Part shown: positions 1 to 7,866 of the stretch, piece by piece
Position numbering within the stretch: the stretch's first letter is position 1
How the letters are laid out: each line of letters opens with the position of its first letter
The notes under the pieces: generated by a model
The model's database searches: none
What the model was told of the DNA's origin: nothing
Seen by the model: the letters and a program-made list of their open reading frames with translations, nothing else
Assembly (NCBI RefSeq): GCF_000348805.1
Contig: NC_020510.1
Span: forward strand, 248,001 to 312,000
Source of the DNA: Blattabacterium cuenoti BPAA
Lineage (GTDB): Bacteria > Bacteroidota > Bacteroidia > Flavobacteriales > Blattabacteriaceae
Direction: 5' to 3'
Length of the DNA: 64,000 bases
Program-made: the position numbers and the translations under genes

Positions 1-374
1 ATAGTAGCAGGCGTAGCAATGATCCCTATTTTTTTATAGGAAAGAAAAATTGTATTTTTTACAACGGGATCTATAACATTAAATATTAATATTTTTTTAT
101 GAAATTGTTTTTGAATCAGATCTAAAGCATTAGATGCAATGGAATTGCATGCGATAACTAAAGCTTTACATTTTTTTTCATAAAGAAAAGAAGCGATTTT
201 CATAGAATTTTTTCTAATAAATTCTTTAGATTTTTCTCCATAAGGCATATTTTTTGTGTCTCCAAAATAAATAAAATCTTCATTAGGCATTTGAATTTTC
301 ATTTCTTTAGCTATCAAAAGTCCGCCAATTCCAGAATCAAATATTCCTATTGGAGATAATGGAGTGATTTTCAT
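1..374 (-). CDS. murI: Glutamate racemase MurI (partial, C-terminus beyond left edge)
   Basis: Interconverts L- and D-glutamate in the cytoplasm, supplying D-Glu to the MurD step of peptidoglycan synthesis. Only the first 124 codons are present; the gene runs off the window. The protein begins MKITPLSPIGIFDSGIGG, with the family motif containing the catalytic-site Asp13, and carries VIACNSIAS with the first catalytic cysteine at Cys76 (the family usually has CNTA). GDTKNMPYGEKS, around residues 39-49, is another typical racemase segment. The second catalytic cysteine is outside the window. The ATG at 372-374 on the minus strand fits the family's N-terminus. The many other mur genes in this window fit this role. 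Confidence 0.93.
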   Translation of the reverse strand, partial: MKITPLSPIGIFDSGIGGLLIAKEMKIQMPNEDFIYFGDTKNMPYGEKSKEFIRKNSMKIASFLYEKKCKALVIACNSIASNALDLIQKQFHKKILIFNVIDPVVKNTIFLSYKKIGIIATPAT

Positions 375-682
375 ATTCACATTAAATTTAATGGAAAACG
401 AATTATAAAATCTAATACAGAAAAAAAATAAAACCGGATGAGTAATTTTCTTTTATATTGATTTTGATATAATTTTTTTATAAAAAAGAAGAAATATAAA
501 AAAACAGAATCATCGTGATTGGATGTTCAATCAGCTTGAAACGAATTTTTTTTTGTTTGAAAAGATTAACAATCTAAAAAATTTTGAACAAGGATAATGA
601 ATCCTGATAAATATCATTTTCCTGATGAAAACAATCATACAAAAAAAAATGATGATATTTTATTATAAAAACTCATTATTTA
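375..682. other. 308-bp intergenic stretch, no convincing gene
   Basis: This is the longest gene-free stretch of the window, lying between murI and rpsT (both minus strand). The only plus-strand reading frame of note is 23 codons at 597-668 (starting MNPDKYHFPDENN), preceded by AAGGA; I do not recognise it and it is probably chance or a remnant. A loose inverted repeat, AAATATCAT near 610 and ATGATATTT near 652, could form a weak stem downstream of rpsT but has no clear T-tract on the rpsT side. Upstream control signals for murI probably lie here, but I see no clear box. Confidence 0.4.
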
Positions 683-922
683 TTAACTAATTAAAATTTT
701 TTTACTCAATTTTTTTTTCAATCTAGCAGCTTTATTCACATGTATAATATTTTTCTTGGCTAATTTATCTATCATGGAAATGACAATAGAATATTGTTTT
801 TTGTTTTTATCTATTAACAATTTTTTAATAGCCGTCTTAGTACTTTTATATGCATATTTATTACGTAAGCGTCTAGTATGATTCTGTCTAATTCTTTTTA
901 AAGAAGATAAATGATTTGCCAT
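683..922 (-). CDS. rpsT: 30S ribosomal protein S20
   Basis: Primary-binding protein of the small ribosomal subunit that contacts 16S rRNA. The 79-residue product is close to the family's usual length of about 85. It begins MANHLSSLKRIRQNHTRRLRNK and continues with the alternating basic helices typical of S20, including a VNKAARLKKKLSKKI segment at the C-terminus. It lies 12 bp downstream of tRNA-Glu on the same strand, so the two may share a transcript. Confidence 0.96.
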   Translation of the reverse strand: MANHLSSLKRIRQNHTRRLRNKYAYKSTKTAIKKLLIDKNKKQYSIVISMIDKLAKKNIIHVNKAARLKKKLSKKILIS

Positions 923-934
923 AAAAAATAATTA

Positions 935-1006
935 TAGCCCATAGGGGAATTGAACCCCTCTTTCCAGGATGAAAACCTGACGTCCTAACCAATAGACGAA
1001 TGGGCC
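935..1006 (-). tRNA. tRNA-Glu (anticodon TTC)
   Basis: The reverse complement folds into a full cloverleaf. It has a 7-bp acceptor (GGCCCAT with ATGGGCT, one G-U pair), an anticodon stem TCAGG/CCTGG around the loop TTTTCAT, and a T-arm AGGGG/CCCCT with loop TTCAATT. The anticodon is TTC. CCA is not encoded. It sits just upstream of rpsT on the same strand. Confidence 0.96.
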
Positions 1007-1075
1007 TTTGATTGATCAAATAATAATTAATGATACAAATTAAATTTTTTTTATCTTTAATACAAGTATTTTGTT

Positions 1076-1083
1076 TATATTTG
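1076..1083 (+). promoter_or_regulatory. Possible Bacteroidota -7 element (TATATTTG)
   Basis: TATATTTG matches the TAnnTTTG -7 consensus of the Bacteroidota primary sigma factor. It lies about 120 bp before the NlpC/P60 gene. No good TTTG -33 element is seen at the expected spacing, so this is weak. Confidence 0.22.
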
Positions 1084-1204
1084 GTAATCTCTTTTCTTGA
1101 TCGGTTTTTGTTTTAAACAATAAAAAAAGTTTATTATAAATTCTAAAATTCTTCTACTTATAATTTTTTATTATCATCTTATTTCTATTTCATTATATGG
1201 AAAT

Positions 1205-1720
1205 GTGGAATACAATAAAAAATCTAAAAAATCTGAAAGAATTTCTTTCAGGAAAAAAAAGCAAAACATGTATAGAAATAATTCAAAAAATTATTTTCAA
1301 TTTTTGAATCACAAACTGTTTTTTAAAGAAGAGATAGAATGCATTATAGAAAAAGCTAAAAATTACATGTATACTCCATATAGATATGGAGGAAATAATA
1401 CAAAAACGGGAATAGATTGTTCCGCTTTAATCAAAAATGTTTTTGCCTCTTATCATATATTCTTACCACGTATTTCTTACAATCAAGCCAAAAAAGGTTC
1501 CTTTGTTCCAAGAAAGGAAATAAAAAAAGGAGACTTATTATTTTTTTCAACAGGAATATCTAAAAAAATCAATCATGTAGGAATGGTGATCCATACGAGC
1601 AATAAAAATATATCTTTTATTCATGCATCCACATCCAATGGAGTAATAATTTCTCAATTATATCAAGAATACTGGAATCATAAATTCATTATGGCAAGAA
1701 GAATTCTTTATTCTTCATAA
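1205..1720 (+). CDS. NlpC/P60 family cell-wall peptidase
   Basis: Predicted cysteine peptidase of the C40 family, which cleaves peptidoglycan stem peptides. The domain covers about residues 45-165 of 171. YRYGGNNTKTGIDCSALI holds the catalytic Cys in the usual DCS context, and NHVGMVI supplies the catalytic His. A segment HASTSNGV near the C-terminus is also typical. The start is uncertain: the frame opens with a GTG at 1205, while the first ATG is at 1268 (M22), just before the domain. The first 45 residues are lysine-rich and show no signal peptide or lipobox, which is odd for a wall hydrolase. Its stop overlaps the 3' end of aroA by 13 bp. Confidence 0.85.
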   Translation: MEYNKKSKKSERISFRKKKQNMYRNNSKNYFQFLNHKLFFKEEIECIIEKAKNYMYTPYRYGGNNTKTGIDCSALIKNVFASYHIFLPRISYNQAKKGSFVPRKEIKKGDLLFFSTGISKKINHVGMVIHTSNKNISFIHASTSNGVIISQLYQEYWNHKFIMARRILYSS

Positions 1721-2958
1721 TCAATTAAAAAACCTAAAGATTCTAAGTCTTTCCAAAAATTAGGATATGATTTTTCTACAACATTTGGGTTTTCTATCTT
1801 GATAAAATCAGAGCATAATCCAAATGTGGAAAAAGACATTGCCATTCTGTGATCCTGATAAGTTCGAATTCTGATAAAAGAATCAATTTTTTTTCTATAA
1901 AAATCTGTTATTTTTAAACAAGATTTCGTAATTTTTGTTATCACTCCAAATTTTAAAAGCTCTTCTTTCAATGCTTTTAATCTATCTGTTTCTTTAATTT
2001 TCAATGTTTCTAATCCTTTTAAACTGCATTTTATGCCAATTGCCGCACAAGTAACAACAATAGTTTGAGCAAGATCTGGTGTATTATTCAAATCTAATTC
2101 GATAAATCTTGGTAATAAAAAATTCAATTTTTTCTTTAATGTTATTACATTTTGATCAAAAACAGTAGAAATCCCAAAATATTGATTATATATATCACAA
2201 ACTTTTTTATCTCCTTGCAAACTCTTATTGCTATATGAACGTAAAATAATATGGCTTTTTTTTGCAATAGCAGACATAGAATAATAGTAAGAAGCAGAAC
2301 TCCAATCGGATTCTACAGAAAAACATTTTTTTCCCTGATTTTTTACTGGATAAATATGGATCATTTTTTCTTTCCAATCCGCTTTTATTCCGGCTAGAGT
2401 CAGTAAATTAAAAGTCATTTTTATGTAGGGAATAGATGTAATATTTCCTTTTAAATAAATTTTTAATCCCATTTGAAATTGACTAGCTATTAACATCAAA
2501 GAACTTATATACTGACTACTAATTTTTGCATTCATATCTATTTCTCCTCCTAAAATTTTTTTTCCAAAAATTTGTATTGGAGGAAAGCCTTCTTTTTCCA
2601 AATAATGAATTTCGGATCCTAGCTTTTTTAAAGCTTCTACGAGTACAAAAATAGGCCTCTCTTTCATTCTATCTGATCCTGTTAATATTACTGTTTTTCC
2701 TTCTTGTATGGAGAAATAAGAAGTTAAAAAACGCATAGCAGTTCCCGCATGATGAATATCTAATATATTAGAAGAACTAATTAAACTTTTTTTTAATATT
2801 TTTGTATCTTCACAGTTAGAAAGATTTTCAATATGAATGTCATCTTTATAAATAGCTTTTAAAATTAAAAGACGATTAGATATACTTTTAGATCCCGTTA
2901 TAGATATAGAACCATATAAGCCCCTCCTATTTTTGTAAATCTTAATATAAGAAGACAT
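1708..2958 (-). CDS. aroA: 3-phosphoshikimate 1-carboxyvinyltransferase (EPSP synthase)
   Basis: Transfers the enolpyruvyl group of PEP to shikimate-3-phosphate in the shikimate pathway to chorismate and aromatic amino acids. The 416-residue protein is near the usual length of about 430. Visible signatures are GSKSISNRLLIL at residues 22-33 with the substrate-binding Lys24, LTGSDRMKERP in the middle (arginine contacting PEP), and DHRMAMSF near the C-terminus. Retention fits a symbiont that makes aromatic amino acids for its host. It is followed (7 bp upstream on the minus strand) by the MazG-like gene, so the two are probably co-transcribed. Confidence 0.96.
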   Translation of the reverse strand: MSSYIKIYKNRRGLYGSISITGSKSISNRLLILKAIYKDDIHIENLSNCEDTKILKKSLISSSNILDIHHAGTAMRFLTSYFSIQEGKTVILTGSDRMKERPIFVLVEALKKLGSEIHYLEKEGFPPIQIFGKKILGGEIDMNAKISSQYISSLMLIASQFQMGLKIYLKGNITSIPYIKMTFNLLTLAGIKADWKEKMIHIYPVKNQGKKCFSVESDWSSASYYYSMSAIAKKSHIILRSYSNKSLQGDKKVCDIYNQYFGISTVFDQNVITLKKKLNFLLPRFIELDLNNTPDLAQTIVVTCAAIGIKCSLKGLETLKIKETDRLKALKEELLKFGVITKITKSCLKITDFYRKKIDSFIRIRTYQDHRMAMSFSTFGLCSDFIKIENPNVVEKSYPNFWKDLESLGFLIDYEE

Positions 2959-2964
2959 ATTTTT

Positions 2965-3294
2965 TTATTTCAATTTTTGATTTTTATGATGTCTGGTATG
3001 ATCTCTAATTTTCTTTTTTTCTAATTTTCTATGAAATGATTTTTCCAAATTTATTCCAGTCTGATTTGCTAAACAAATTATAATAAATAAGACATCTGAT
3101 AATTCTTCTCCAAGATCTTCATTTTTTTGGCAGTTTTGTTTTTTTGATTGTTCTCCATAATTTCTAGCAATAATTCTAGAAACTTCACCCACTTCTTCAG
3201 ATAAAAGAATTGTGTTCGTTAATATATCAAAATAACGAATTCCATGATTTAAGATCCAATTATGAACTAATTTTTGTAAACTTTTAATTTCCAA
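2965..3294 (-). CDS. MazG-like nucleotide pyrophosphohydrolase
   Basis: Small all-alpha NTP pyrophosphohydrolase of the MazG/dUTPase-like superfamily, probably a house-cleaning enzyme for non-canonical nucleotides. The 109 residues carry the metal-binding pattern: EEVGE at 33-37 and EELSDVLF at 62-69, with E and D residues spaced as in single-domain MazG proteins. It lies between aroA and the transketolase genes, 3 bp from the latter, in a minus-strand run. The exact substrate cannot be told from sequence. Confidence 0.85.
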   Translation of the reverse strand: MEIKSLQKLVHNWILNHGIRYFDILTNTILLSEEVGEVSRIIARNYGEQSKKQNCQKNEDLGEELSDVLFIIICLANQTGINLEKSFHRKLEKKKIRDHTRHHKNQKLK

Positions 3295-3297
3295 AAC

Positions 3298-4293
3298 TTA
3301 TTGTTTGTTTTTATTTTTTAAAACAAATTCCACATGATTTATAATAGATTCACGATCAATATCATATTTTTTTAAAAGTTCCATAGGCTTTCCACTTTCT
3401 CCAAAAGTATCGTTAACAGCTACTAAACTTTGAATAACAGACCATTTTTTATTTTTTTTATTATGAACAGTGGTCAATACTCTGGCAATACTTTCTCCTA
3501 ATCCACCCCAATAATTGTGTTCTTCTGCAGTAACAATACATTTTGTTTTATTAATCGATTTCAAAATTGTATTTTCATCTAATGGTTTAATTGTATGAAC
3601 ATTAATAACTTCACATTCTATCCCTTTTTTTTCGTATAAAATCTTAGATGCTTCTAAAGATTCCCAAACTAAATGTCCTGTACTAACAATAGTAATATCT
3701 TTTCCCTCTGTTAATACTACCGCTTTTCCGATTTCAAATATTTGATCTTCATCTGTAAAATTAGCTACAGCAGGACGACCGAAACGTAAATATACTGGAC
3801 CAAAATAATTTGATATGGATATCGTTGCGGCATAAGTCTGATTATAATCACAAGTATTAATCACGGTCATACCAGGTAGCATTTTCATCATCCCTATATC
3901 TTCTAAACTTTGATGTGTAGCTCCATCTTCTCCTAGAGTTAATCCAGAATGAGAAGCACATATTTTTACATTTTTGTAAGAATAAGCGATGGATTGTCGT
4001 ATTTGATCATAAACACGAGACGTAGCAAAATTAGCAAATGTTCCAGCAAATGGAATATATTCCCCAATACTAAGTCCAGCTGCAATTCCTATCATATTAG
4101 CTTCTGCTATTCCTATTTGAAAAAATCTTTCAGGAAATTCTTTGGAAAACTGATCCATAAATAAAGAAGTCGTAAGATCTGCACATAATGCGACCACTTT
4201 ATGATTTGTTCTCCCCAAAAAAGTTAAAGCTTTTCCAAAACCGGCTCTTGTTTCTTTTAGTCCTTGATTTTCATATTGTCTCATAAAATTCAT
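3298..4293 (-). CDS. Transketolase, C-terminal subunit
   Basis: Carries the pyrimidine-binding and C-terminal domains of transketolase (pentose phosphate pathway), here encoded apart from the N-terminal half. The 331 residues contain the segment ASHSGLTLGEDGATHQSLED, diagnostic of the transketolase/DXS pyrimidine domain, and later DEDQIFEIGKAVVLTEGKD, which opens the C-terminal domain. The neighbouring gene upstream (13 bp) supplies the diphosphate-binding half, so the two are probably one operon and one heteromeric enzyme. Split transketolases are known in several bacterial groups and archaea. The start is M1 or M4 (MRQYENQGLKETR). Confidence 0.93.
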   Translation of the reverse strand: MNFMRQYENQGLKETRAGFGKALTFLGRTNHKVVALCADLTTSLFMDQFSKEFPERFFQIGIAEANMIGIAAGLSIGEYIPFAGTFANFATSRVYDQIRQSIAYSYKNVKICASHSGLTLGEDGATHQSLEDIGMMKMLPGMTVINTCDYNQTYAATISISNYFGPVYLRFGRPAVANFTDEDQIFEIGKAVVLTEGKDITIVSTGHLVWESLEASKILYEKKGIECEVINVHTIKPLDENTILKSINKTKCIVTAEEHNYWGGLGESIARVLTTVHNKKNKKWSVIQSLVAVNDTFGESGKPMELLKKYDIDRESIINHVEFVLKNKNKQ

Positions 4294-4306
4294 ACAAAAT
4301 ATATTT

Positions 4307-5164
4307 TTATAATGGATAGTCTCCTAAAGAAGTTTCAGGAAGTTGATATAAAGCTTTCCTCAATTCTTCTTTATTGGGGGCTTTTCCATGCCATGCATTA
4401 TCTCCCACCATAAAATCTACACCATATCCCATTTGGGTATATAATATGATTAAAATAGGTTTTCCTCTTCCAGTTTCATTTTTTCCTTTTTTTAAAATGT
4501 TAATTACTTTTTCAATATTGTTCCCTTCTAATTCTTCTAGAACTTTCCAATCAAAGGATTCAAATTTTTTTTTTAAATCCCCTAAAGGTAATACTTCATC
4601 TGTCGTTCCATCTATTTGTTGACCATTATAATCTACAGTGGCTATATAATTATCTATTTTTCTAGAACCTGCATATAAAACTGCTTCCCAAATTTGTCCT
4701 TCATTTAATTCTCCATCTCCATGCAAACTATAAATTATACTACTCAATTCTTTATTGAGTTTTTTTGATAAAGCAGCACCAATAGATATAGACATTCCTT
4801 GCCCTAAAGAACCAGAAGAAATTCGTATTCCAGGGAGTCCTCCATGTACAGATGGATGTCCTTGCAAACGAGAATTTAACTTTCTAAAAGTAGATAATTC
4901 TTTAATCGAAAAAAAACCAGAACGAGCTAATATGCTATAATAAACAGGAGATATATGTCCATTGGATAAGAAAAAAAGGTCTTCTCCTTTTCCATCTATA
5001 GAAAATTTATTTGAATTATAATGCATAATCTTTTGATATAAAGAAACAAAATACTCTGTACACCCTAAAGATCCACCAGGATGTCCAGATTTTGCGTCAT
5101 TTACCATACGTAAAACATCTCTCCTCACTTGAATACACAAATCTTTTAAATAACGTACATTCAT
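4307..5164 (-). CDS. Transketolase, N-terminal subunit
   Basis: Holds the thiamine-diphosphate-binding half of transketolase. Of 285 residues, SGHPGGSLG at 26-34 has the conserved catalytic-site His28, and GDGELNEGQIWEA at 149-161 followed by the asparagine of VDYNGQQIDG is the classic GDG-N metal/ThDP motif. The end (about 285) matches the natural domain boundary, so this is a real split and not a truncation. It is transcribed away from smpB and directly upstream of the C-terminal subunit. The upstream gap to smpB is 62 bp and must hold both promoters. Confidence 0.94.
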   Translation of the reverse strand: MNVRYLKDLCIQVRRDVLRMVNDAKSGHPGGSLGCTEYFVSLYQKIMHYNSNKFSIDGKGEDLFFLSNGHISPVYYSILARSGFFSIKELSTFRKLNSRLQGHPSVHGGLPGIRISSGSLGQGMSISIGAALSKKLNKELSSIIYSLHGDGELNEGQIWEAVLYAGSRKIDNYIATVDYNGQQIDGTTDEVLPLGDLKKKFESFDWKVLEELEGNNIEKVINILKKGKNETGRGKPILIILYTQMGYGVDFMVGDNAWHGKAPNKEELRKALYQLPETSLGDYPL

Positions 5165-5226
5165 TTTTTCAATTTTTGTTTGTATATTTTTTTGACTATT
5201 TCACAAAAGTAACAATTAATTTCATT

Positions 5227-5676
5227 ATGAGTATTCTCAATAGAAAAGCAAGATTTAAATATCATTTTCTGGAACATTACGTATCTGGAATACAATTATT
5301 TGGTACAGAAGTAAAATCAATAAGACAAAATAAGGCCAATATAATGGAAAGTTTCTGTCAAATGAGACATGGAGAGTTGTATTCTATAAACATGTATATA
5401 GCTGAATATAAATTTGGAACAAACTGGAATCATTCAAGTAGAAGAGAAAGAAAATTATTATTGAAAAAACAAGAATTAATAAAAATCAATAAAAAATTAA
5501 AAAATCCAGGTTTAACTTTAATTCCCATAGAATTATTTTTTAATGATAAAGGATATATAAAAATGAAAATCGTTTTAGCTAAAGGAAAAAAAACATATGA
5601 TAAACGTGAATCTTTGCGTAAAAGAGATTTTTGTAGGGAAATCCAGCAATCTTTTAAATTAAAAAATCGTATTTAA
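5227..5676 (+). CDS. smpB: SsrA-binding protein SmpB
   Basis: Binds tmRNA and delivers it to stalled ribosomes for trans-translation. The frame is open from 5092, but the family's N-terminus matches the ATG at 5227, giving 149 residues beginning MSILNRKARFKYHF. The upstream part overlaps the transketolase gene and is discarded. Typical segments are ARFKYHFLEHYVSGIQLFGTEVKSIR, KADxxES-like NKANIMESF, and the C-terminal KGKKTYDKRESLRKRD that contacts the decoding centre. tmRNA itself is not in the window. Confidence 0.95.
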   Translation: MSILNRKARFKYHFLEHYVSGIQLFGTEVKSIRQNKANIMESFCQMRHGELYSINMYIAEYKFGTNWNHSSRRERKLLLKKQELIKINKKLKNPGLTLIPIELFFNDKGYIKMKIVLAKGKKTYDKRESLRKRDFCREIQQSFKLKNRI

Positions 5677-5698
5677 TTTATTTTTGAAATCAAATCTT

Positions 5699-5706
5699 TA
5701 TATTTG
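5699..5706 (+). promoter_or_regulatory. Possible -7 promoter element of the ompA-like gene
   Basis: TATATTTG matches the Bacteroidota -7 consensus TAnnTTTG and ends 32 bp before the ATG of the OmpA-family gene. A TTTTTG lies only about 12 bp upstream, closer than the usual -33 spacing, so only the -7 part is supported. Confidence 0.4.
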
Positions 5707-5738
5707 TTTAGATTTAAAGAAAAAGAAATTATAGTTTT

Positions 5739-6956
5739 ATGAAAAACGTCAATTTTTTTATTATTGCTTTATTTACTTTTTTTTCGTCTGTTTTTTCCCA
5801 AGAAGATTCGAAAGAAAAATGGTTTATCCGAGTAGGAGCACATGACATAAATTATTATCCTATAACGTCTCCTTTTAAAGGTTTTTTTCTAAAAAAAAAT
5901 AATAGTTTCATTCCCATTATTTCTAGCATAGAATTAGAACATAATATAAAGAAACATATAGGTTTGTATCTAGATGCTTCATTAGGAATGGTAGATAATC
6001 CGAGATGGAAAATAGAAAATAACTTTTTTATGAAGTTAAGTCCTGGAGTGAATTTATATATTTTACCTCATAAGAAGTTTGATCCTTATTTAAGATTTGG
6101 AGTAGGTTATCATAAGTTCAATAATTATCTCAATAGAGAGTTGAGAATTTCCGAAACAAAATATTTTAAAACAAATAAAAAAAATTTTCTTCTATTAGAT
6201 AGTGGATTAGGGTTAAATTTATGGCTGGTTTCTAACTTTGGATTTAATATTCAAAGCACTTATAATCAAGTATTTGCAAAACAATCAGATGATTATTTGA
6301 ATTTTTGGAAACATAATGTAGGATTGATTTTCCGTTTTGGAAATCTCCAAATTCATCAAGATCATAAACATGATCATAATAAAACTGTTGGAGAAACAAA
6401 TCAAGATAATTATTCTTCTTCCGTTGTTCCCGTTATTAAAGAAAAAGAAGAAGAAGAAAAAAAAATTTGTTGTAATAATCAAGAAGACTCAGATCATGAT
6501 GGTGTTTTAGATCAAGAAGATTTCTGTCCAAATCAATTTGGATTAAAAAAATTTCAGGGTTGTCCGGATACAGATTTAGATAATATCCCGGATCATGAAG
6601 ATAAATGCCCAAACAAATTTGGAAAAAAAGAAAATCAAGGATGTCCTAATATCGTTTTTAGTCCTATTTTATTCAGTTCTGGTAAATCTTCATTATCTCC
6701 TCATTCTTTAACAAGAATTAATAAAATTTCTGAGATCATGATTAATACTCTTCCTAATTCTAAATTTTACATCAATGGATATACAGATTCGAATGGAAAT
6801 TTATATTTGAATCAAACTTTATCTGTAAAAAGAGCTCATTCCGTATTTGAAGCTTTAGTATCTAAAGGGGTAGATGCTTCTAGAATAGAAGTTAGAGGAT
6901 TAGGAATCGAAAAGAAAAAAGGAAGACGTGTTGAAATCATAATCCGAAAGTCATAA
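5739..6956 (+). CDS. OmpA-family outer membrane protein with calcium-binding repeats
   Basis: Predicted outer-membrane protein that anchors the membrane to peptidoglycan. A signal peptide covers residues 1-20 (hydrophobic core IIALFTFFSSVF, cut before QED). Residues 25-205 look like an eight-stranded beta-barrel with alternating aromatic residues. An acidic linker follows, then two thrombospondin type-3-like repeats (250-302) with DSDHDGVLDQEDFCP and DTDLDNIPDHEDKCP, and the OmpA peptidoglycan-binding domain (about 305-403). The last keeps the TDSNGN Asp, NQTLSVKRAHSV and GRRVEI Arg that bind diaminopimelate, but the loop before GRRVEI is shortened. An intrinsic terminator follows directly. 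Confidence 0.92.
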   Translation: MKNVNFFIIALFTFFSSVFSQEDSKEKWFIRVGAHDINYYPITSPFKGFFLKKNNSFIPIISSIELEHNIKKHIGLYLDASLGMVDNPRWKIENNFFMKLSPGVNLYILPHKKFDPYLRFGVGYHKFNNYLNRELRISETKYFKTNKKNFLLLDSGLGLNLWLVSNFGFNIQSTYNQVFAKQSDDYLNFWKHNVGLIFRFGNLQIHQDHKHDHNKTVGETNQDNYSSSVVPVIKEKEEEEKKICCNNQEDSDHDGVLDQEDFCPNQFGLKKFQGCPDTDLDNIPDHEDKCPNKFGKKENQGCPNIVFSPILFSSGKSSLSPHSLTRINKISEIMINTLPNSKFYINGYTDSNGNLYLNQTLSVKRAHSVFEALVSKGVDASRIEVRGLGIEKKKGRRVEIIIRKS

Positions 6957-6968
6957 AATCATAAAAAA

Positions 6969-6997
6969 AGTCTCTTGATTTTCAAGAGGCTTTTTTA
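6969..6997. terminator. Intrinsic terminator, bidirectional, shared by ompA-like gene and tatC
   Basis: A 10-bp stem (6969-6978 with 6982-6991, one G-T pair) closes a 3-base loop and is followed by six T on the plus strand; on the minus strand an A-rich run before it becomes the U-tract. It begins 13 bp after the ompA-like stop codon and covers the last codons of tatC. This is the only clear intrinsic terminator I found in the window. Confidence 0.85.
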
Positions 6998-7785
6998 TTT
7001 GTCTGAAAAGAAATATATACACTGACTTGATAAAGTATTAGAAGAGGAATTAATACGATGATTGTACTTAAAATATCTCCAGGTGTTATAGCAGAAGCTA
7101 TAACTAATAGAATCAGAAAAGCATGTTTTCTGTATTTTTTTAAAAATGAATAAGATATTAATTCCATTTTAGTTAGAAAAAATATAAGAAATGGAAATAA
7201 AAAAATAATCCCCATAGAAAACACGGAATGGACGATTAAAGAAATATAATCTGATAAATCAAATATATTTTTCGGAATATAACTTATTCTAAAAGAATAT
7301 CCAAAATGAATTAAAAATGGACATAATATAAAATAACCGAAAAAAATTCCTAACAAAAACAGAAAAGTAACCATGATCAGTATCCATAGAGAATATTTCT
7401 TTTCTTCATCCGAAAGAGCCGGTTTTATGAATTTCCAAAATTCATAAACAACATAAGGAAATGATAAAATGACTCCTCCTATGAAGCAAGTCCATACATA
7501 AATATTGAACTGACCAAATATTTGTCTATTTTGTATTTCTAAATTTTTATATAAAAAAGAAATGGAGTTTAAATGTACACCTAGAAAGGAATTCGCTAGT
7601 TTATAAAATACACGGTAAGTAATGAAATCTGTTTTTGCTGGACCAAAAATAATGTAATCAAATATAATATTTTTATTGTTCATTAAAATAATCATTGCAA
7701 TGATTATTGCACAAAGACAATGAATTATATGTTTTCTTAATTCCTCTATATGTTTCCAAAACGGCATTTTATTTTCATTCATCAA
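6982..7785 (-). CDS. tatC: Sec-independent protein translocase TatC
   Basis: Core receptor of the twin-arginine translocase in the inner membrane. The 267-residue protein starts with MPFWKHIEELRKHIIH, the well-conserved N-terminal TatC motif (HLxELRxR), and has about six hydrophobic spans, with the conserved FxFxxxP-like stretch FWKFIKPALSDEEKKY before the third. ASAITPGDILSTIIVLIPLLILYQ near the C-terminus is also a TatC signature. No tatA/tatE is in the window. The terminal codons lie inside the terminator shared with the ompA-like gene. M1, M2 or M7 could be the start. Confidence 0.94.
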   Translation of the reverse strand: MMNENKMPFWKHIEELRKHIIHCLCAIIIAMIILMNNKNIIFDYIIFGPAKTDFITYRVFYKLANSFLGVHLNSISFLYKNLEIQNRQIFGQFNIYVWTCFIGGVILSFPYVVYEFWKFIKPALSDEEKKYSLWILIMVTFLFLLGIFFGYFILCPFLIHFGYSFRISYIPKNIFDLSDYISLIVHSVFSMGIIFLFPFLIFFLTKMELISYSFLKKYRKHAFLILLVIASAITPGDILSTIIVLIPLLILYQVSVYISFQTNKKAS

Positions 7786-7866
7786 AATGAAATTTTATTA
7801 TATATAAAAAAAATAATACATTTTTTTTCAATAAAAATTGTAATTTTTATGTTAAATTTCATATAA

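Noticed and set aside
597-668. 23-codon plus-strand reading frame with an AAGGA just upstream, between murI and rpsT
   Set aside because: Too short, unrecognised, and in a region with no other coding signal; kept only as a note in the intergenic entry.
3949-4940. Plus-strand reading frames opposite the transketolase genes
   Set aside because: They mirror strongly conserved genes on the minus strand and have no recognisable protein features.
5092-5226. N-terminal extension of smpB
   Set aside because: It overlaps the transketolase start and is not part of the SmpB family; the ATG at 5227 fits.
6285-6482. Minus-strand frame with a run of phenylalanines opposite the ompA-like gene
   Set aside because: It is the complement of the GAA/AAA-rich acidic linker of that gene.
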